Assembly (NCBI RefSeq): GCF_001882345.1
Contig: NZ_MINL01000001.1
Span: 623,944 to 687,943 of the forward strand
Length of the DNA stretch: 64,000 bases
DNA from: Halomonas sp. QHL1
Lineage (GTDB): Bacteria > Pseudomonadota > Gammaproteobacteria > Pseudomonadales > Halomonadaceae
Direction of reading: 5' to 3'
Part shown: positions 9,745 to 19,694 of the stretch, in pieces
Layout: every line of letters starts with the position of its first letter
Numbering within the stretch: position 1 is the first letter of the stretch
Position numbers and translations under genes: made by a program
The notes under the pieces: model-generated
Databases searched by the model: none
The model's input: the letters and a program-made list of their open reading frames with translations, nothing else
Told to the model about the DNA's origin: nothing

Positions 9745-12029
9745 CGTTAATGGTCGAAGACAGCGTTAAAACCTCTGGCTGTCATGAATCGCGCTTATTG
9801 ATTGTTGGCTTGGGATTGATTGGTGGTTCGCTAGCGGCATCGCTGCGTGCGGCAGGGTTTCAAGGACGGATTGTTGCCTGCGACCCTGATGAGGGTGAGA
9901 TTGCTCGCGGTATTGAAATGGGGCTGATCGACTCAGGTGGTACCCATTTAGCTGAGCAGGTTAATGGCGCCACCATGGTTGTACTGGCGGTGCCGGTGCT
10001 CGCCATGGAGAGCGTTATGGCGAGCTTGGCCGATGCATTACCAAGAGCGTCTGCAGGCGTCGTGATTACCGATGTCGGTAGCACTAAAGCGACCATTCGG
10101 GCTTGTGCCCAGCGTGTCTTTGGCCAAGTGCCTACCAATATGGTGCTGGGCCATCCCATTGCCGGTTCAGAAAAAAGTGGTGTGGCAGCAGCCAATCCGC
10201 GTTTGTATGTAGATCACAAGGTTATTCTGACGCCGGAGCCGAACGTAGATCGGGCCGCCTTGCAGCGCGTCCGTTGCTTATGGGAAGCCTGCGGTGCCGA
10301 TGTGCTGGAAATGGACGTAGAACGCCATGATCAAGTGTTGGCGCGTACCAGCCATTTGCCACACCTGCTGGCTTTTTCACTGGTGGATACGCTGGCCCGT
10401 CAGGATGAGCGGTTAGATATTTTCCGTTACGCAGCGGGTGGCTTTCGCGATTTTACCCGTATCGCGGGAAGCGACCCGGTGATGTGGCGAGATATTTTTA
10501 TTGCCAATAAGCAGGCGGTTTTAGCATCGCTGGATGATTTTGAAGCGGGGCTCTCTCGATTGCGTCATGCGGTAGAAACCGGTGACAGTGATGCGCTGAT
10601 TGCCACCTTTGATCGGGCGAGCCACGCCCGGCACTATTTTGACTCTTTATTGAACAAAACCAGCTATCAGGCGGAATATCATATGCAACCACAAGGTAAG
10701 GTTACCTACCGTGTGCAGCCGGGCGGTCAAGCCCAGGGGCGTTTGCGCGTGCCTGGCGACAAATCCATGTCCCACCGCTCCATTATGCTGGGCGCGCTGG
10801 CTGAGGGTGTCACTGAAGTAAAAGGCTTTCTTGAAGGCGAAGACAGTCTGGCAACCCTACAGGCATTTCGTGAAATGGGCGTGGCAATTGAAGGGCCGCA
10901 CCAGGGCCGGGTGACTATTCACGGTGTTGGCATGCATGGCTTAACAGCCCCCGCTGGCCCACTTTATGTTGGGAATTCGGGCACCGCCATGCGGTTGTTT
11001 TCAGGGCTGCTTGCTGGTCAGGCGTTTGATAGTGAGCTAACCGGCGATGAGTCGTTGACCAAGCGCCCCATGGGCCGCGTGGCTGATCCTCTGCGCCTTA
11101 TGGGCGCCACCATTGATACTGCTGAGGGCGGACGCCCGCCGCTGAAAATTCGTGGCGGCGCTGCTCTCAAAGGTATTGATTACGATATGCCTATGGCCAG
11201 TGCCCAGGTGAAATCCTGCCTGCTGTTGGCGGGGCTATACGCCGAGGGCGAAACGCGGGTGCGCGAACCTGCGCCGACCCGCGACCATACCGAGCGCATG
11301 CTCAATGGTTTTGGCTATGCGGTTTCCCGTGAAGGCGATACCTGCTGGTTACAGGGTGGCGGTAAGCTAACAGCGGGCCCGATTGATGTGCCTTCTGATA
11401 TCTCTTCTGCAACGTTCTTTTTAGTTGCCGCAGCGATTACCCCTGGCGCTGATATTACTCTTGAGCATGTGGGTATTAATCCCACCCGCATTGGTGTCAT
11501 CAATATTCTTACCCTGATGGGCGCGGATTTAACGCTTGAGAATGAGCGCGAAGTAGGTGGCGAGCCGGTGGCTGATATTCGTATTCGCTACGCACCGCTG
11601 AAAGGAATTGATATCCCTGAAGAGCAAGTGCCGCTGGCAATTGATGAATTCCCTGCACTGTTTATTGCCGCCGCCAACGCCGATGGCGTGACTCGCCTAA
11701 GGGGCGCCGAAGAGCTGCGTGTCAAAGAGTCTGATCGCATCCAGGCGATGGCAGATGGCTTGGCTGTGTTAGGTGTGCAGCACACCGTCGTAGAAGACGG
11801 CATCGATATTGTTGGCAATGGCGATGGGCAAAAAGCGAGCTACGGCGGTGGGCGTGTCGATAGCCTGGGCGATCACCGCATTGCCATGGCGTTTGCGATT
11901 TCATCACTGCGTGCGAGTGCCGAAATTGAGATTGAAGACTGCGCCAATGTGGCGACCTCTTTCCCTGATTTCGTTGAGTTGGCCACGCGTATCGGCATGA
12001 GCGTTAGCGTGGAGGGTGCGCATGAATGA
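9741..12029 (+). CDS. tyrA-aroA: Fused prephenate dehydrogenase and EPSP synthase (TyrA-AroA)
   Basis: One 762-residue chain holding two aromatic-pathway enzymes. Residues about 18-300 are an NAD(P)-dependent prephenate/arogenate dehydrogenase (Rossmann motif [17 protein letters not shown]) leading to tyrosine. From about residue 325 follows 5-enolpyruvylshikimate-3-phosphate synthase, with the [10 protein letters not shown] substrate site, GNSGTAMRL, the KESDRI motif and DHRIAMA near the end. There is no stop or frameshift in the join. Such fusions are known in Pseudomonas and Oceanospirillales, so this is lineage-typical. Start is GTG at 9741, overlapping pheA by four bases; ATG at 9750 is possible. 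The end overlaps cmk by eight bases. Confidence 0.96.
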   Translation: MTLMVEDSVKTSGCHESRLLIVGLGLIGGSLAASLRAAGFQGRIVACDPDEGEIARGIEMGLIDSGGTHLAEQVNGATMVVLAVPVLAMESVMASLADALPRASAGVVITDVGSTKATIRACAQRVFGQVPTNMVLGHPIAGSEKSGVAAANPRLYVDHKVILTPEPNVDRAALQRVRCLWEACGADVLEMDVERHDQVLARTSHLPHLLAFSLVDTLARQDERLDIFRYAAGGFRDFTRIAGSDPVMWRDIFIANKQAVLASLDDFEAGLSRLRHAVETGDSDALIATFDRASHARHYFDSLLNKTSYQAEYHMQPQGKVTYRVQPGGQAQGRLRVPGDKSMSHRSIMLGALAEGVTEVKGFLEGEDSLATLQAFREMGVAIEGPHQGRVTIHGVGMHGLTAPAGPLYVGNSGTAMRLFSGLLAGQAFDSELTGDESLTKRPMGRVADPLRLMGATIDTAEGGRPPLKIRGGAALKGIDYDMPMASAQVKSCLLLAGLYAEGETRVREPAPTRDHTERMLNGFGYAVSREGDTCWLQGGGKLTAGPIDVPSDISSATFFLVAAAITPGADITLEHVGINPTRIGVINILTLMGADLTLENEREVGGEPVADIRIRYAPLKGIDIPEEQVPLAIDEFPALFIAAANADGVTRLRGAEELRVKESDRIQAMADGLAVLGVQHTVVEDGIDIVGNGDGQKASYGGGRVDSLGDHRIAMAFAISSLRASAEIEIEDCANVATSFPDFVELATRIGMSVSVEGAHE

Positions 12030-12720
12030 TCGCGCTTCAGCTGTGCCAGTGCTCACTATTGATGGCCCAGGTGGGGCTGGTAAAGGCACCATTAGTGGTT
12101 TAGTAGCGGAACGCCTGGGCTGGCATTTGCTGGATAGTGGCGCACTTTATCGGCTGACGGCTCAAGCAGCGGTTAAGCATAACGTAGCCGTTGACGATGA
12201 GGCTGGGCTTGCCCGCTTAGCAGAGCAGTTGGATGTCGCCTTTCCAGTTGAAGATGGCCAGCCGCGTACGCTGCTAGAAGGAGAAGACGTTGGCCAGGTG
12301 ATTCGTACTGAGCAGGCTGGCGAGCGTGCCTCACAAGTAGCGGCGCTCCCTGCCGTACGTCAAGCACTGCTGCAGCGCCAGCGCGATTTTTGCCAAACGC
12401 CAGGATTGGTAGCCGATGGACGAGACATGGGTACCGTAGTGTTTCCCGACGCCCCGCTAAAGATTTTTTTGACGGCAAGTGCCGATGAGCGGGCACGTCG
12501 ACGTCATCTGCAGTTGCAGGAAGCCGGGGTGAATGCTAGTCTTTCGAGTCTTTTAAAGGAGATTCAGGCACGCGATGCACGCGACACGCAGCGCAGTGTG
12601 GCTCCTCTCAAGCCGGCAGATGATGCCATTACGCTTGATACCACGCGCCTGAGCATACCGGAAGTGGTTGATCGACTGACCGAACTGCTTGCCCAAAGAG
12701 GGCTGGTAAGCGGCGTGTGA
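12022..12720 (+). CDS. cmk: Cytidylate kinase
   Basis: Phosphorylates CMP and dCMP using ATP. The P-loop lies at the start ([24 protein letters not shown]), followed by [10 protein letters not shown], the family's nucleotide-binding segment, and later [22 protein letters not shown]. The length of about 232 residues is usual. ATG at 12022 is preferred to GTG at 12016 because GGAGG ends six bases before it. The start overlaps the end of tyrA-aroA, and rpsA follows after a 180-base gap with its own leader; cmk-rpsA is a widely conserved neighbour pair. Confidence 0.96.
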   Translation: MNDRASAVPVLTIDGPGGAGKGTISGLVAERLGWHLLDSGALYRLTAQAAVKHNVAVDDEAGLARLAEQLDVAFPVEDGQPRTLLEGEDVGQVIRTEQAGERASQVAALPAVRQALLQRQRDFCQTPGLVADGRDMGTVVFPDAPLKIFLTASADERARRRHLQLQEAGVNASLSSLLKEIQARDARDTQRSVAPLKPADDAITLDTTRLSIPEVVDRLTELLAQRGLVSGV

Positions 12721-12839
12721 TTCTCCCTTGCGGCGTTTTTGGATAGGTGTCACGACGTGGCAGGGCACTAAACTCACATCGGTGAGCCCGGTCAGGTCTA
12801 ACCAGCGTTAACACCTCCAAAGGCTGAGTGACATTAGGC

Positions 12840-12898
12840 CCGCACTTGCTGGTGGTGCGGAGAAGGCATTTATGCCTCAACAACGTAATTACGTAGGA
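12840..12898 (+). promoter_or_regulatory. rpsA leader with three tandem hairpins
   Basis: Just upstream of rpsA lie three consecutive dyads: CCGCAC paired with GTGCGG (12840-12860), GGCAT with ATGCC (12865-12876), and the perfect palindrome ACGTAATTACGT (12883-12894), which abuts the AGGA ribosome site. In E. coli the rpsA initiation region also folds into successive hairpins that S1 uses to repress its own translation. The same role here is an inference from the architecture, not from sequence identity. Confidence 0.55.
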
Positions 12899-12903
12899 AC
12901 ACC

Positions 12904-14583
12904 ATGAGCGAAAGCTTTGCTGAGCTGTTTGAACAGTCTCTTAACGACATCAACATGGAGCCAGGCGCTATTGTCGCGGCTCAAGTTGTCGACATTGACG
13001 GTGACTGGGTTACTGTCAACGCTGGTCTGAAATCTGAAGGTCAGATCCCGGCGTCACAATTCCGCGATGAACACGGCAACCTGAACATCGCTATCGGTGA
13101 CGACGTGCACGTTGCACTTGAAGCCGTTGAAGATGGTTTCGGTGAAACTCGTCTGTCCCGTGAAAAAGCCAAGCGCGCAGAAGCTTGGAAGATTCTGGAA
13201 GCAGCCTTCGAGAAAGACGAAATCATTAAGGGCGTTATTAACGGTAAGGTTAAAGGCGGCTTCACAGTTGAAGTTGACTCTATCCGTGCCTTCTTGCCGG
13301 GCTCGTTAGTTGATGTTCGTCCTGTTCGCGATACTGCACACCTGGAAAACAAAGAGCTGGACTTTAAAGTCATCAAGCTCGATCCGAAGCGCAACAACGT
13401 TGTGGTATCACGTCGTGCGGTTCTGGAAGCAGAGAACAGTGCAGAGCGCGAAGCGCTGCTGGCTACTCTGCAAGAAGGCCAGCAGATCAAGGGTATCGTT
13501 AAGAACCTGACAGACTACGGCGCTTTCGTAGACCTGGGTGGTGTCGACGGCCTGCTGCACATTACAGACATGGCGTGGAAGCGTATTAAGCATCCGTCCG
13601 AAATCGTTGCTGTTGGCGACGAGATCAACGTTAAAGTTCTGAAGTTTGACCGTGAGCGTAACCGCGTTTCACTGGGTCTTAAGCAGTTGGGCGAAGATCC
13701 GTGGGTCAACATTAAAGATCGTTATCCGGAAGGCATGAAAGTGCACGCAGTCGTCACTAACCTGACTGACTACGGCTGCTTTGCCGAGCTGGAAGAGGGT
13801 GTTGAAGGTCTGGTTCACGTCTCTGAAATGGACTGGACTAACAAAAACATCCATCCGTCTAAAGTCGTTCAAGTGGGCGATGATGTTGACGTCATGGTGT
13901 TGGATATCGACGAAGAGCGTCGTCGTATTTCTCTGGGTATCAAGCAGTGTACTGCTAACCCGTGGGAAACCTTCAACACTGACTACAACAAGGGCGACCG
14001 TGTTTCCGGTACCATCAAGTCAATTACTGACTTCGGTATCTTTATCGGCCTAGAAGGCGGTATTGACGGTTTGGTTCACTTGTCTGATATTTCTTGGACT
14101 GATACTGGCGAAGAAGCCGTACGCAGCTTTAAGAAAGGCGACGAAGCTGAAGCCGTTATCCTGTCTATTGATCCTGAGCGTGAGCGCATCTCGCTGGGCA
14201 TCAAGCAGATGGATTCTGACCCCGTTGCTGAGTACCTGTCAGTCAACGATAAGGGCAGCATCGTAACGGGTCGCGTCATTGAAGTTGATGCTAAAGAAGC
14301 TCAAGTTGAATTGGCGACTGACGTTATTGCTGTGCTGAAAGCCTCTGAAATCAGTGCTGACCGCGTAGAAGACGCGCGCAATGTGCTGAATGAAGGCGAC
14401 AGCGTTGAAGCTCGTATTGTGAGTGTCGATCGCAAGAGCCGCCAGATTAATCTGTCGGTTAAAGCGAAAGACCAGGATGATACGCGTCAGAATCTGAAGA
14501 AGATACGCGAGCAAGAGCCGGAAACTGCAGGTGGTCCGACCACTATTGGTGATTTGATCAAGCAGCAGATGGGCCAAGACTAA
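12904..14583 (+). CDS. rpsA: 30S ribosomal protein S1
   Basis: Large mRNA-binding protein of the small ribosomal subunit, needed to initiate on most messages. The 559-residue chain consists of six S1 (OB-fold) repeats, visible as recurring units such as [21 protein letters not shown] and [22 protein letters not shown], each ending in a [12 protein letters not shown] strand. Length equals the E. coli protein (557). Codon use is more biased than in the neighbours, as expected for a highly expressed gene. The gene has its own structured leader and a strong intrinsic terminator. ihfB, which often follows rpsA in gammaproteobacteria, is absent here. Confidence 0.98.
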   Translation: MSESFAELFEQSLNDINMEPGAIVAAQVVDIDGDWVTVNAGLKSEGQIPASQFRDEHGNLNIAIGDDVHVALEAVEDGFGETRLSREKAKRAEAWKILEAAFEKDEIIKGVINGKVKGGFTVEVDSIRAFLPGSLVDVRPVRDTAHLENKELDFKVIKLDPKRNNVVVSRRAVLEAENSAEREALLATLQEGQQIKGIVKNLTDYGAFVDLGGVDGLLHITDMAWKRIKHPSEIVAVGDEINVKVLKFDRERNRVSLGLKQLGEDPWVNIKDRYPEGMKVHAVVTNLTDYGCFAELEEGVEGLVHVSEMDWTNKNIHPSKVVQVGDDVDVMVLDIDEERRRISLGIKQCTANPWETFNTDYNKGDRVSGTIKSITDFGIFIGLEGGIDGLVHLSDISWTDTGEEAVRSFKKGDEAEAVILSIDPERERISLGIKQMDSDPVAEYLSVNDKGSIVTGRVIEVDAKEAQVELATDVIAVLKASEISADRVEDARNVLNEGDSVEARIVSVDRKSRQINLSVKAKDQDDTRQNLKKIREQEPETAGGPTTIGDLIKQQMGQD

Positions 14584-14609
14584 TTATCGATTAGTTATTG
14601 GTTTGTAAA

Positions 14610-14640
14610 AACGCCGCCCATAAGGGCGGCGTTTTTTTTG
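14610..14640 (+). terminator. Intrinsic terminator after rpsA
   Basis: A 10-bp GC-rich stem (AACGCCGCCC with GGGCGGCGTT) with a four-base loop is followed by a run of eight T. It lies 27 bases after the rpsA stop and is a textbook rho-independent terminator. Confidence 0.95.
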
Positions 14641-14907
14641 TTTTTAAATAGCTGAACGCCAGTAATAGTGGAGTGTAGAGCTGTTATGAAGTATTAGGGT
14701 TAGAAGACTTTAAACAGCATTTGTGTTTTAAAAAACGATTAGTAATTGAGTGAAAATCAACTAGACTGTTGTCAGTTAGCCTTTTTACAGGAATAATGTC
14801 CTAGCATTCTGTAGCCACCTTTCTGAACTAGTGGGTGCAAAGGCTGTCAATTTGCACATAAGCCAGATGGAGCCTGTTCAGTTAGATACGATATTCAAGG
14901 AACCCCA

Positions 14908-15282
14908 ATGTCATTACTTAACGAATATATCCAAAAAGAACAGCAGTTAAAGCAGCTTCAAGAAGACCTGCAGCGCTTAGAAGGCGATCAGCGTCTCAAA
15001 AGCGAGTTGGAATTTAAGGCCAAACTAGAAGCGCTAATGACTGAGTTCGGCAAGCGCCCTGTCGACGTCATCGCTTTATTAGATCCTGCAGCCGACCAGC
15101 GTAGTACTAAAACCACGGCGAGTGGGAATGCCCGCCGTAAGCGTCGCCTTAAAATTTACAAAAACCCCAAGACAGGGGAAGTAATCGAAACTCGCGGCGG
15201 CAACCATAAAGGTCTGCGTAGCTGGAAAGACCAGTATGGTGATGAGACCGTTGAATCTTGGTTGGAGCGCATGGAAGACTAA
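14908..15282 (+). CDS. MvaT-family H-NS-like xenogeneic silencer, copy 1
   Basis: Nucleoid protein that binds AT-rich DNA and silences foreign genes. The product is 124 residues. The N-terminal coiled-coil oligomerisation region (residues 1-50: MSLLNEYIQKEQQLKQLQED) and segment FGKRPVDVIALLDP resemble Pseudomonas MvaT. The C-terminal DNA-binding domain has the YKNPKTGEVIETRGGNHKGL stretch, whose RGGN loop is the MvaT minor-groove reader. The upstream 270 bases (14641-14907) are AT-rich with no gene, plausibly an autoregulated promoter region. Followed at once by a terminator. A paralog lies at 60297-60680 in the accessory region. Confidence 0.92.
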   Translation: MSLLNEYIQKEQQLKQLQEDLQRLEGDQRLKSELEFKAKLEALMTEFGKRPVDVIALLDPAADQRSTKTTASGNARRKRRLKIYKNPKTGEVIETRGGNHKGLRSWKDQYGDETVESWLERMED

Positions 15283-15290
15283 TTGATTTA

Positions 15291-15329
15291 AAAAACCGGC
15301 ATTTCTATTCAGAGATGCCGGTTTTTTTA
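15291..15329 (+). terminator. Intrinsic terminator after mvaT-like gene, probably bidirectional
   Basis: AAAAACCGGCAT pairs with ATGCCGGTTTTT, extended inward by TCT/AGA, giving a long stem with a four-base loop. T runs on one side and A runs on the other make it usable in both directions, so it may also end the AraC-like gene that converges from the right. Confidence 0.92.
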
Positions 15330-15373
15330 TTGTCATATGCGTCAGCGCTGTTCAGGTGCCGTTATCAACACTG

Positions 15374-16204
15374 CTAGCCCATTAATGGGATACGAAGTTC
15401 TAAATGGTTCGTTTTCCATAATACCTGAGGAGGCTGTCCGCTAATGTGGCAAGTCTCCTGCCTGCTTAGTAGATACTTGATGGTATGCGTCAAAGCGCCA
15501 TACAGATCAGCTAAAGTATCAAAGCATGTGCTCGCGTAGTAATGAGTAGGAATGTCTACCCGACGGTAGAGAACGGGCAACGCAATGTCTTTTGCATTGT
15601 CCTTATCTGCTAGGTAAAGACCAGTGTCGGTACGGTAAGAATGAAAAGAATCGTTATTAAGCACATTAATTCTATCTGCGAGTATGTCGGGCAGCACAAC
15701 GATAGTCTTGGATAGTCGCAGCTGCGCCTGTAAGCAGGCTAGCTGCATATTGTGATAGCTAGTACCTCCTAGCCCCTTAATATGTTCGGGAGCTTTGTAG
15801 AGGCGCATCAGGACCATTTGGCGGTCATTGGTTTTTTCGATACGGGTGTTAAAACCATGCTGGGATGTCGGCTGATGAAGATCGGTTCTCAGCTTTAGCC
15901 GGAAATTGCGCGGACTTGACTGATAACGACGTTGAAATGCCCGTGAAAAAGATGAATGGTTATGGTACCCACAACGTATCGCAATTTGCGCTATATTGAG
16001 AGGAGTCAGCGCTAGCAACACTGCCGCGCGTTCCAGACGCCTTTTTTCACGATAGGCGCTAGGTGAGATGTGGAAGCTTTGGCGAAATTGGCGCCGAACT
16101 TGAGAAGACGAATACCCTATGTGATTGGCAAGGTCTTCGATGCCGAGTGTCTTATCAAGTGTGTCCTGCAGCCAGATCTCAGCTCGTGTCATCGCGTTGA
16201 ACAT
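15374..16204 (-). CDS. AraC-family regulator with GyrI-like C-terminal domain
   Basis: Transcription regulator with the two AraC helix-turn-helix motifs at the N-terminus (about residues 8-105: IEDLANHIGYSSSQVRRQF and IAQIAIRCGYHNHSSFSRAF), followed by a GyrI/SOUL-like effector-binding domain of about 150 residues, as in the Rob/SoxS-related group with N-terminal DNA-binding domains. The frame is open to a GTG at 16261, but ATG at 16204 (MFNAMTRAEIW) is preferred for its GAGAGG site seven bases upstream. It stands alone, so its target is unknown; GyrI-like domains bind small amphiphilic compounds. The divergent gap to 16580 has two small dyads but no clear operator. Confidence 0.82.
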   Translation of the reverse strand: MFNAMTRAEIWLQDTLDKTLGIEDLANHIGYSSSQVRRQFRQSFHISPSAYREKRRLERAAVLLALTPLNIAQIAIRCGYHNHSSFSRAFQRRYQSSPRNFRLKLRTDLHQPTSQHGFNTRIEKTNDRQMVLMRLYKAPEHIKGLGGTSYHNMQLACLQAQLRLSKTIVVLPDILADRINVLNNDSFHSYRTDTGLYLADKDNAKDIALPVLYRRVDIPTHYYASTCFDTLADLYGALTHTIKYLLSRQETCHISGQPPQVLWKTNHLELRIPLMG

Positions 16205-16580
16205 TATCTGGCCTCTCATACATGAATCATACAGGTCGTGCTTATCTCGCCTGTAGTGCACTCTCCCAGTGCGTTAGTGTTAGTAACCTAGCTGAAAGAA
16301 AAAAAGTTCAGCCTTCAGATGAGAGTTGAGTCTCTAATCAGGCTACTTGTAGGTAATGTTGATGCGAAGCATCGATTTGATGAGCTGTCGCTGACAGCGT
16401 TGTATCTGATAGATGTGTTAGCTACCCCCGTATACTTAATGATGATGCCTTTATGATGGCAATTGGGTGGCAAAGGCAAGTTTGCTCGTTGTTTTTACCC
16501 ATTTGTGCACAGTTTTTGCCAAAAAAAGCTGCATTGGCAGTTATATCGACCATTTCAAGCAAGGTGTAAATGAAACATCG

Positions 16581-16922
16581 ATGAAATATCAAAAGGTTCA
16601 AAAGCCGGTAGATGAGCGTGAGAAGCTGCGTAAGTTTCGTGAATTAGACGATGCCTTTGCGCAGGCCTTACGTCAATTAGATGACCCGGAGAGCGATTTC
16701 GATATACCGACAGGTCCGCCGGTACGATCGCTCGCGGCATTGGAACAAGACGATATTGAAACCCAGCAGAAAGAACAGCAAGAAGAGCGGGAGCGCATAT
16801 TCAAACAGCGCTTCGAGGCTTTGTTAATAGAGTATGGTGTGGATCATTACGATCTAGCCGAGTTGATCGACACGCTAATTGGCTATGGACTATGGCAGCA
16901 GGATATAGCCCCTAACAGCTAG
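16581..16922 (+). CDS. Small acidic coiled-coil protein of unknown function
   Basis: Not recognised. Starting at the ATG at 16581 (MKYQKVQKPVDEREKL) the product has 113 residues; the open frame runs further upstream, but the added stretch is hydrophobic and unlike the body. The middle (residues 50-75, DIETQQKEQQEERERIFKQR) is a charged helix likely to form a coiled coil, and the C-terminus (YDLAELIDTLIGYGLWQQ) is an amphipathic helix pair. It converges with the Tus-like gene, ending 28 bases from it. The ribosome site is weak, so the start is uncertain. Confidence 0.6.
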   Translation: MKYQKVQKPVDEREKLRKFRELDDAFAQALRQLDDPESDFDIPTGPPVRSLAALEQDDIETQQKEQQEERERIFKQRFEALLIEYGVDHYDLAELIDTLIGYGLWQQDIAPNS

Positions 16923-16950
16923 CACTCTCAAAGCATCGAAGGTGTCTTTA

Positions 16951-17838
16951 CTAACGATAGCGGTAAACACGCAAACTTGGCAGAAATACATCTTGCTCTA
17001 GCTTCTCGTCGCGCCGCCTTGCCCGTGTGCGGGTAGTGGGGGGGTGTAGCGCAGGCAGGTTAATGTGGGGTAGTCGCTGATTATTGTCAGGTACAAAAAT
17101 AGGCATGGCGGCATTTAGTGCCCGTCGTGTATGCCCATCTTCGAGTGGCTCGGTAAAAAAGAGATTTGCCCGCATAAGTGGGGCCTGAGTTTGTACCTGG
17201 GCAAGCACTTCGCTGCTTGGAATGCCGGCTAGCTTGCGTAACTGAATACGAATATGCGGCGCATCGGTGTCGAGCTGCAAAAGCTTATGTTCAGCTTCTT
17301 GCACCGAAAGGCGTTTAATAGAGCGACCGCTACTGTACCAAGCAAAACGAACACGAGAGACGGGCGCTTGTGCGATAGGTAACTGCCGCCAGCTCTGTTT
17401 AAGATGCAAGCGTGCTAGCCCAGTGCGACGTAACACTTCATCAACATGAGGATGGCGTCTTGGCAAGCGGCTTTTTGCGTCGCTAAGCGCCTGTGGGAAT
17501 GCTTGTTTGATATGTTGCAGTAGTGCGCTAAAGTTGGCTTTGGTTAGATTAACAGCGCCTATCGCCGCTAGTAGTTCGTCATTAGCGGCTACTATAGCAA
17601 TATAGTTACGTGTTTCACGGCCATCTTGATCTTGTTCATGCCACATATCGAACAGGGCTTTACGCAACCAATCGTTCGCAGGTGGCGATTGATGAAAGAC
17701 CCATGAAGCCGGTAATTGCTGTTCATATAGTGAGACCGCGGCTTCGATGGTTTCAAGTAGATGGTCAAACTGCTGCTCTAATTTGAGCAGCACCTGATAG
17801 GCCGAAGGCGATAGTGGGGTAGCGTTTGTCTCGGCCAT
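16951..17838 (-). CDS. Tus-like DNA replication terminus site-binding protein
   Basis: Tus binds Ter sites and stops replication forks from one direction. The 295-residue product matches Tus (309 residues) in length and in several segments I recall: VRFAWYSSGRSIKRLSVQEAEHKLLQ against the E. coli stretch with LRFGWANKHIIKNL, a late segment LNAAMPIFVPDNNQRLP against the PLIALINRDNG region, and the final DVFLPSLRVYRYR against IIPRLHLY. These cover parts of the DNA-binding core; overall identity is low. It sits between a small unknown gene and yacG, not with its E. coli neighbours. A weak half-match to a Ter core lies just upstream (17861-17873). The call is by remembered resemblance; a profile search would settle it. 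Confidence 0.72.
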   Translation of the reverse strand: MAETNATPLSPSAYQVLLKLEQQFDHLLETIEAAVSLYEQQLPASWVFHQSPPANDWLRKALFDMWHEQDQDGRETRNYIAIVAANDELLAAIGAVNLTKANFSALLQHIKQAFPQALSDAKSRLPRRHPHVDEVLRRTGLARLHLKQSWRQLPIAQAPVSRVRFAWYSSGRSIKRLSVQEAEHKLLQLDTDAPHIRIQLRKLAGIPSSEVLAQVQTQAPLMRANLFFTEPLEDGHTRRALNAAMPIFVPDNNQRLPHINLPALHPPTTRTRARRRDEKLEQDVFLPSLRVYRYR

Positions 17839-17877
17839 AGTCAGTGTCAGGGCTCGTTAAGTCAGTTATAAGACTTG

Positions 17878-18111
17878 TTAGGTAAGTGGCGCATCCTTGT
17901 CGGCTTGCGCTAAGAGCGTTTCTATATCGGCCTCATCCATGGCGGACTCGCCCGATATGCGGTGCGATTCATCGGCCCAGGCACCTAAATCTAGCAGTTG
18001 GCAGCGCTTACTGCAGAAAGGGCGGTAAGTGCTTTCTGGCAGCCAGGGCACACGCTTAGCGCACTGCGGGCAATTAACTTCTAGCGGGGAATCGTTGGCA
18101 GGGCGAGCCAT
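17878..18111 (-). CDS. yacG: DNA gyrase inhibitor YacG, zinc-binding
   Basis: Small zinc protein that inhibits gyrase by binding GyrB. Residues 10-45 hold the four-cysteine site ([12 protein letters not shown] then [17 protein letters not shown]), the complete family signature. The start at 18111 (MARPANDSP) with GGAG upstream gives 77 residues, near the usual 65; the longer open frame upstream is not needed. It follows coaE by 34 bases, the common pilD-coaE-yacG arrangement. Confidence 0.93.
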   Translation of the reverse strand: MARPANDSPLEVNCPQCAKRVPWLPESTYRPFCSKRCQLLDLGAWADESHRISGESAMDEADIETLLAQADKDAPLT

Positions 18112-18145
18112 AAAAAACTCCAATTGCGTTAACAAATACGATATC

Positions 18146-18748
18146 TCAGTAGTTGAGCTGCTGACGGTAGCGTTCATCAAGTTGTGCCACTTGTTCCATC
18201 ATGCTGGCGTGGTCACCGCTGTTATCTATCACGTCATCTGCCTTCGCTAACCGTTGTTCGCGGGTAAGTTGGGCGGCGAGAATAGCATGCACCTGGCTTT
18301 CACTCACCCCATCACGCTGTAGGGTTCTCGATAATTGTAGCGCTTGGGGTACATCGACCACCACTGCGCGGTTAACTAGCGCACTTTGTCCCGACTCAAA
18401 CAGTAACGGTGATACCAGCAGCACATAGGGCGCACCCTGAGCTTTGAGCCGCTCTAAATGCTGCAGTAGTCGCTCCCTTATTCTGGGATGTGTGACGGAT
18501 TCTAGCCACTGACGGTGCTCTGGATTTTTAAAAATAATCTCGCGTAGGGCGGCGCGATTAAGCGTTCCCTCCTGAAGCATGACCTGATCACCGAAGCGGT
18601 TTTTGATGGCTAATAGCGCTGGTTCACCCGGTAAAACAACTTCCCTGGCGACATCGTCCGCATCGACCCAGGCGGCGCCGAGTGTTTCAAAGGCGCGCGC
18701 AACGGTCGATTTACCCGACCCAATGCCACCGGTTAATCCGATAATCAT
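18146..18748 (-). CDS. coaE: Dephospho-CoA kinase
   Basis: Catalyses the last step of coenzyme A synthesis, phosphorylating dephospho-CoA with ATP. The P-loop is at the start ([19 protein letters not shown]), followed by [10 protein letters not shown], the substrate-binding region. The later [12 protein letters not shown] and LLFESGQ segments are also typical. ATG at 18748 is chosen because GAGG lies six bases upstream; this gives 200 residues, the family norm. It lies between pilD and yacG on the same strand. Confidence 0.96.
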   Translation of the reverse strand: MIIGLTGGIGSGKSTVARAFETLGAAWVDADDVAREVVLPGEPALLAIKNRFGDQVMLQEGTLNRAALREIIFKNPEHRQWLESVTHPRIRERLLQHLERLKAQGAPYVLLVSPLLFESGQSALVNRAVVVDVPQALQLSRTLQRDGVSESQVHAILAAQLTREQRLAKADDVIDNSGDHASMMEQVAQLDERYRQQLNY

Positions 18749-18800
18749 TTGCTGCCTCAAATAGCTGTACTTTATATAGCTGAACGTTACATCACTTAGT

Positions 18801-19646
18801 TTACATAAGCAGGCTGAGATACAGCGTCATTATTTCATCACCGACTAACAGCGCTACCCAGCCAGCAAGGGCGAGAAAAGGGCCAAAGGGCAGTGGTGCA
18901 CCGCGCAGGCGGGGAGAGCATGCCTGGGCCATCAGCCCGACAATGGCCCCGAGCCCTGCGGAGAGTATCAAAATCAGCGGTAAGAAACTCCAACCCAGCC
19001 AAGCGCCCAGCGCCGCTAACAGCTTAAAATCGCCATAGCCCATTCCCTCTTTGCCGGTGACCAGTTTGAATAGCCAATAAAAACTCCACAGGGAAAGATA
19101 GCCTACCATGGCGCCAATAACCGCACTCGGCAGCATAAGTGGCTGGAAGAGGAGCTGAAACAGCAACCCTAACCAAAGCAAAGGTAGGGTGATGACGTCG
19201 GGCAGTAGCTGGGTGCGAAAGTCGATCACGGCAAGTACTAGCAGTATTAGACAGGCGACGTAAATGAAGGCTGCTTCAACAGTAAGCCCTTGCAGAGCTA
19301 GCACGGTAAGGGCCAGCAAACCACCGGCTATTTCTACCAGTGGGTATTGAACGCTAATCGGCGTTTGGCACGTAGCGCAGCGCCCGCGACGCTTTATCCA
19401 GCCAATCAGTGGCAGGTTGTCGTGCCATGCAATGGGAGCTTCACAGCGGGGGCACATAGAGCCAGGCGTGGCCAAATTAAAGCGCGGTGAGTGTTCAGCG
19501 TTTAGCTCAAGCGCTTCGCGGGCTTCGTTACGCCAGCCACGCATCAGCATCACCGGTATCCGCGTAATCACCACATTCAGAAAGCTACCTAGACATAGCC
19601 CAATCACTAAAACGATTAACCACAGGATGATCGGAGGGTGATGCAT
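18801..19646 (-). CDS. pilD: Prepilin peptidase / N-methyltransferase
   Basis: Inner-membrane aspartyl protease that cleaves type IV prepilins after glycine and methylates the new N-terminus. The first membrane segment (residues 5-25) is followed by a cytoplasmic loop with two CxxC pairs (CPRCEAPIAW and CATCQTP) that bind zinc. The two catalytic aspartates lie in VIDFRTQLLPD and GYGDFKLLAALGAWLG. There are about eight membrane helices in 281 residues. AAGGAG precedes the ATG at 19646. It would process the two pilins encoded at 22.9-24.0 kb. Confidence 0.96.
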   Translation of the reverse strand: MHHPPIILWLIVLVIGLCLGSFLNVVITRIPVMLMRGWRNEAREALELNAEHSPRFNLATPGSMCPRCEAPIAWHDNLPLIGWIKRRGRCATCQTPISVQYPLVEIAGGLLALTVLALQGLTVEAAFIYVACLILLVLAVIDFRTQLLPDVITLPLLWLGLLFQLLFQPLMLPSAVIGAMVGYLSLWSFYWLFKLVTGKEGMGYGDFKLLAALGAWLGWSFLPLILILSAGLGAIVGLMAQACSPRLRGAPLPFGPFLALAGWVALLVGDEIMTLYLSLLM

Positions 19647-19694
19647 GTCGCTCCTTGGGTTTGTTTAAATTAGTGTTCTTGAAAAGTTTGATTC

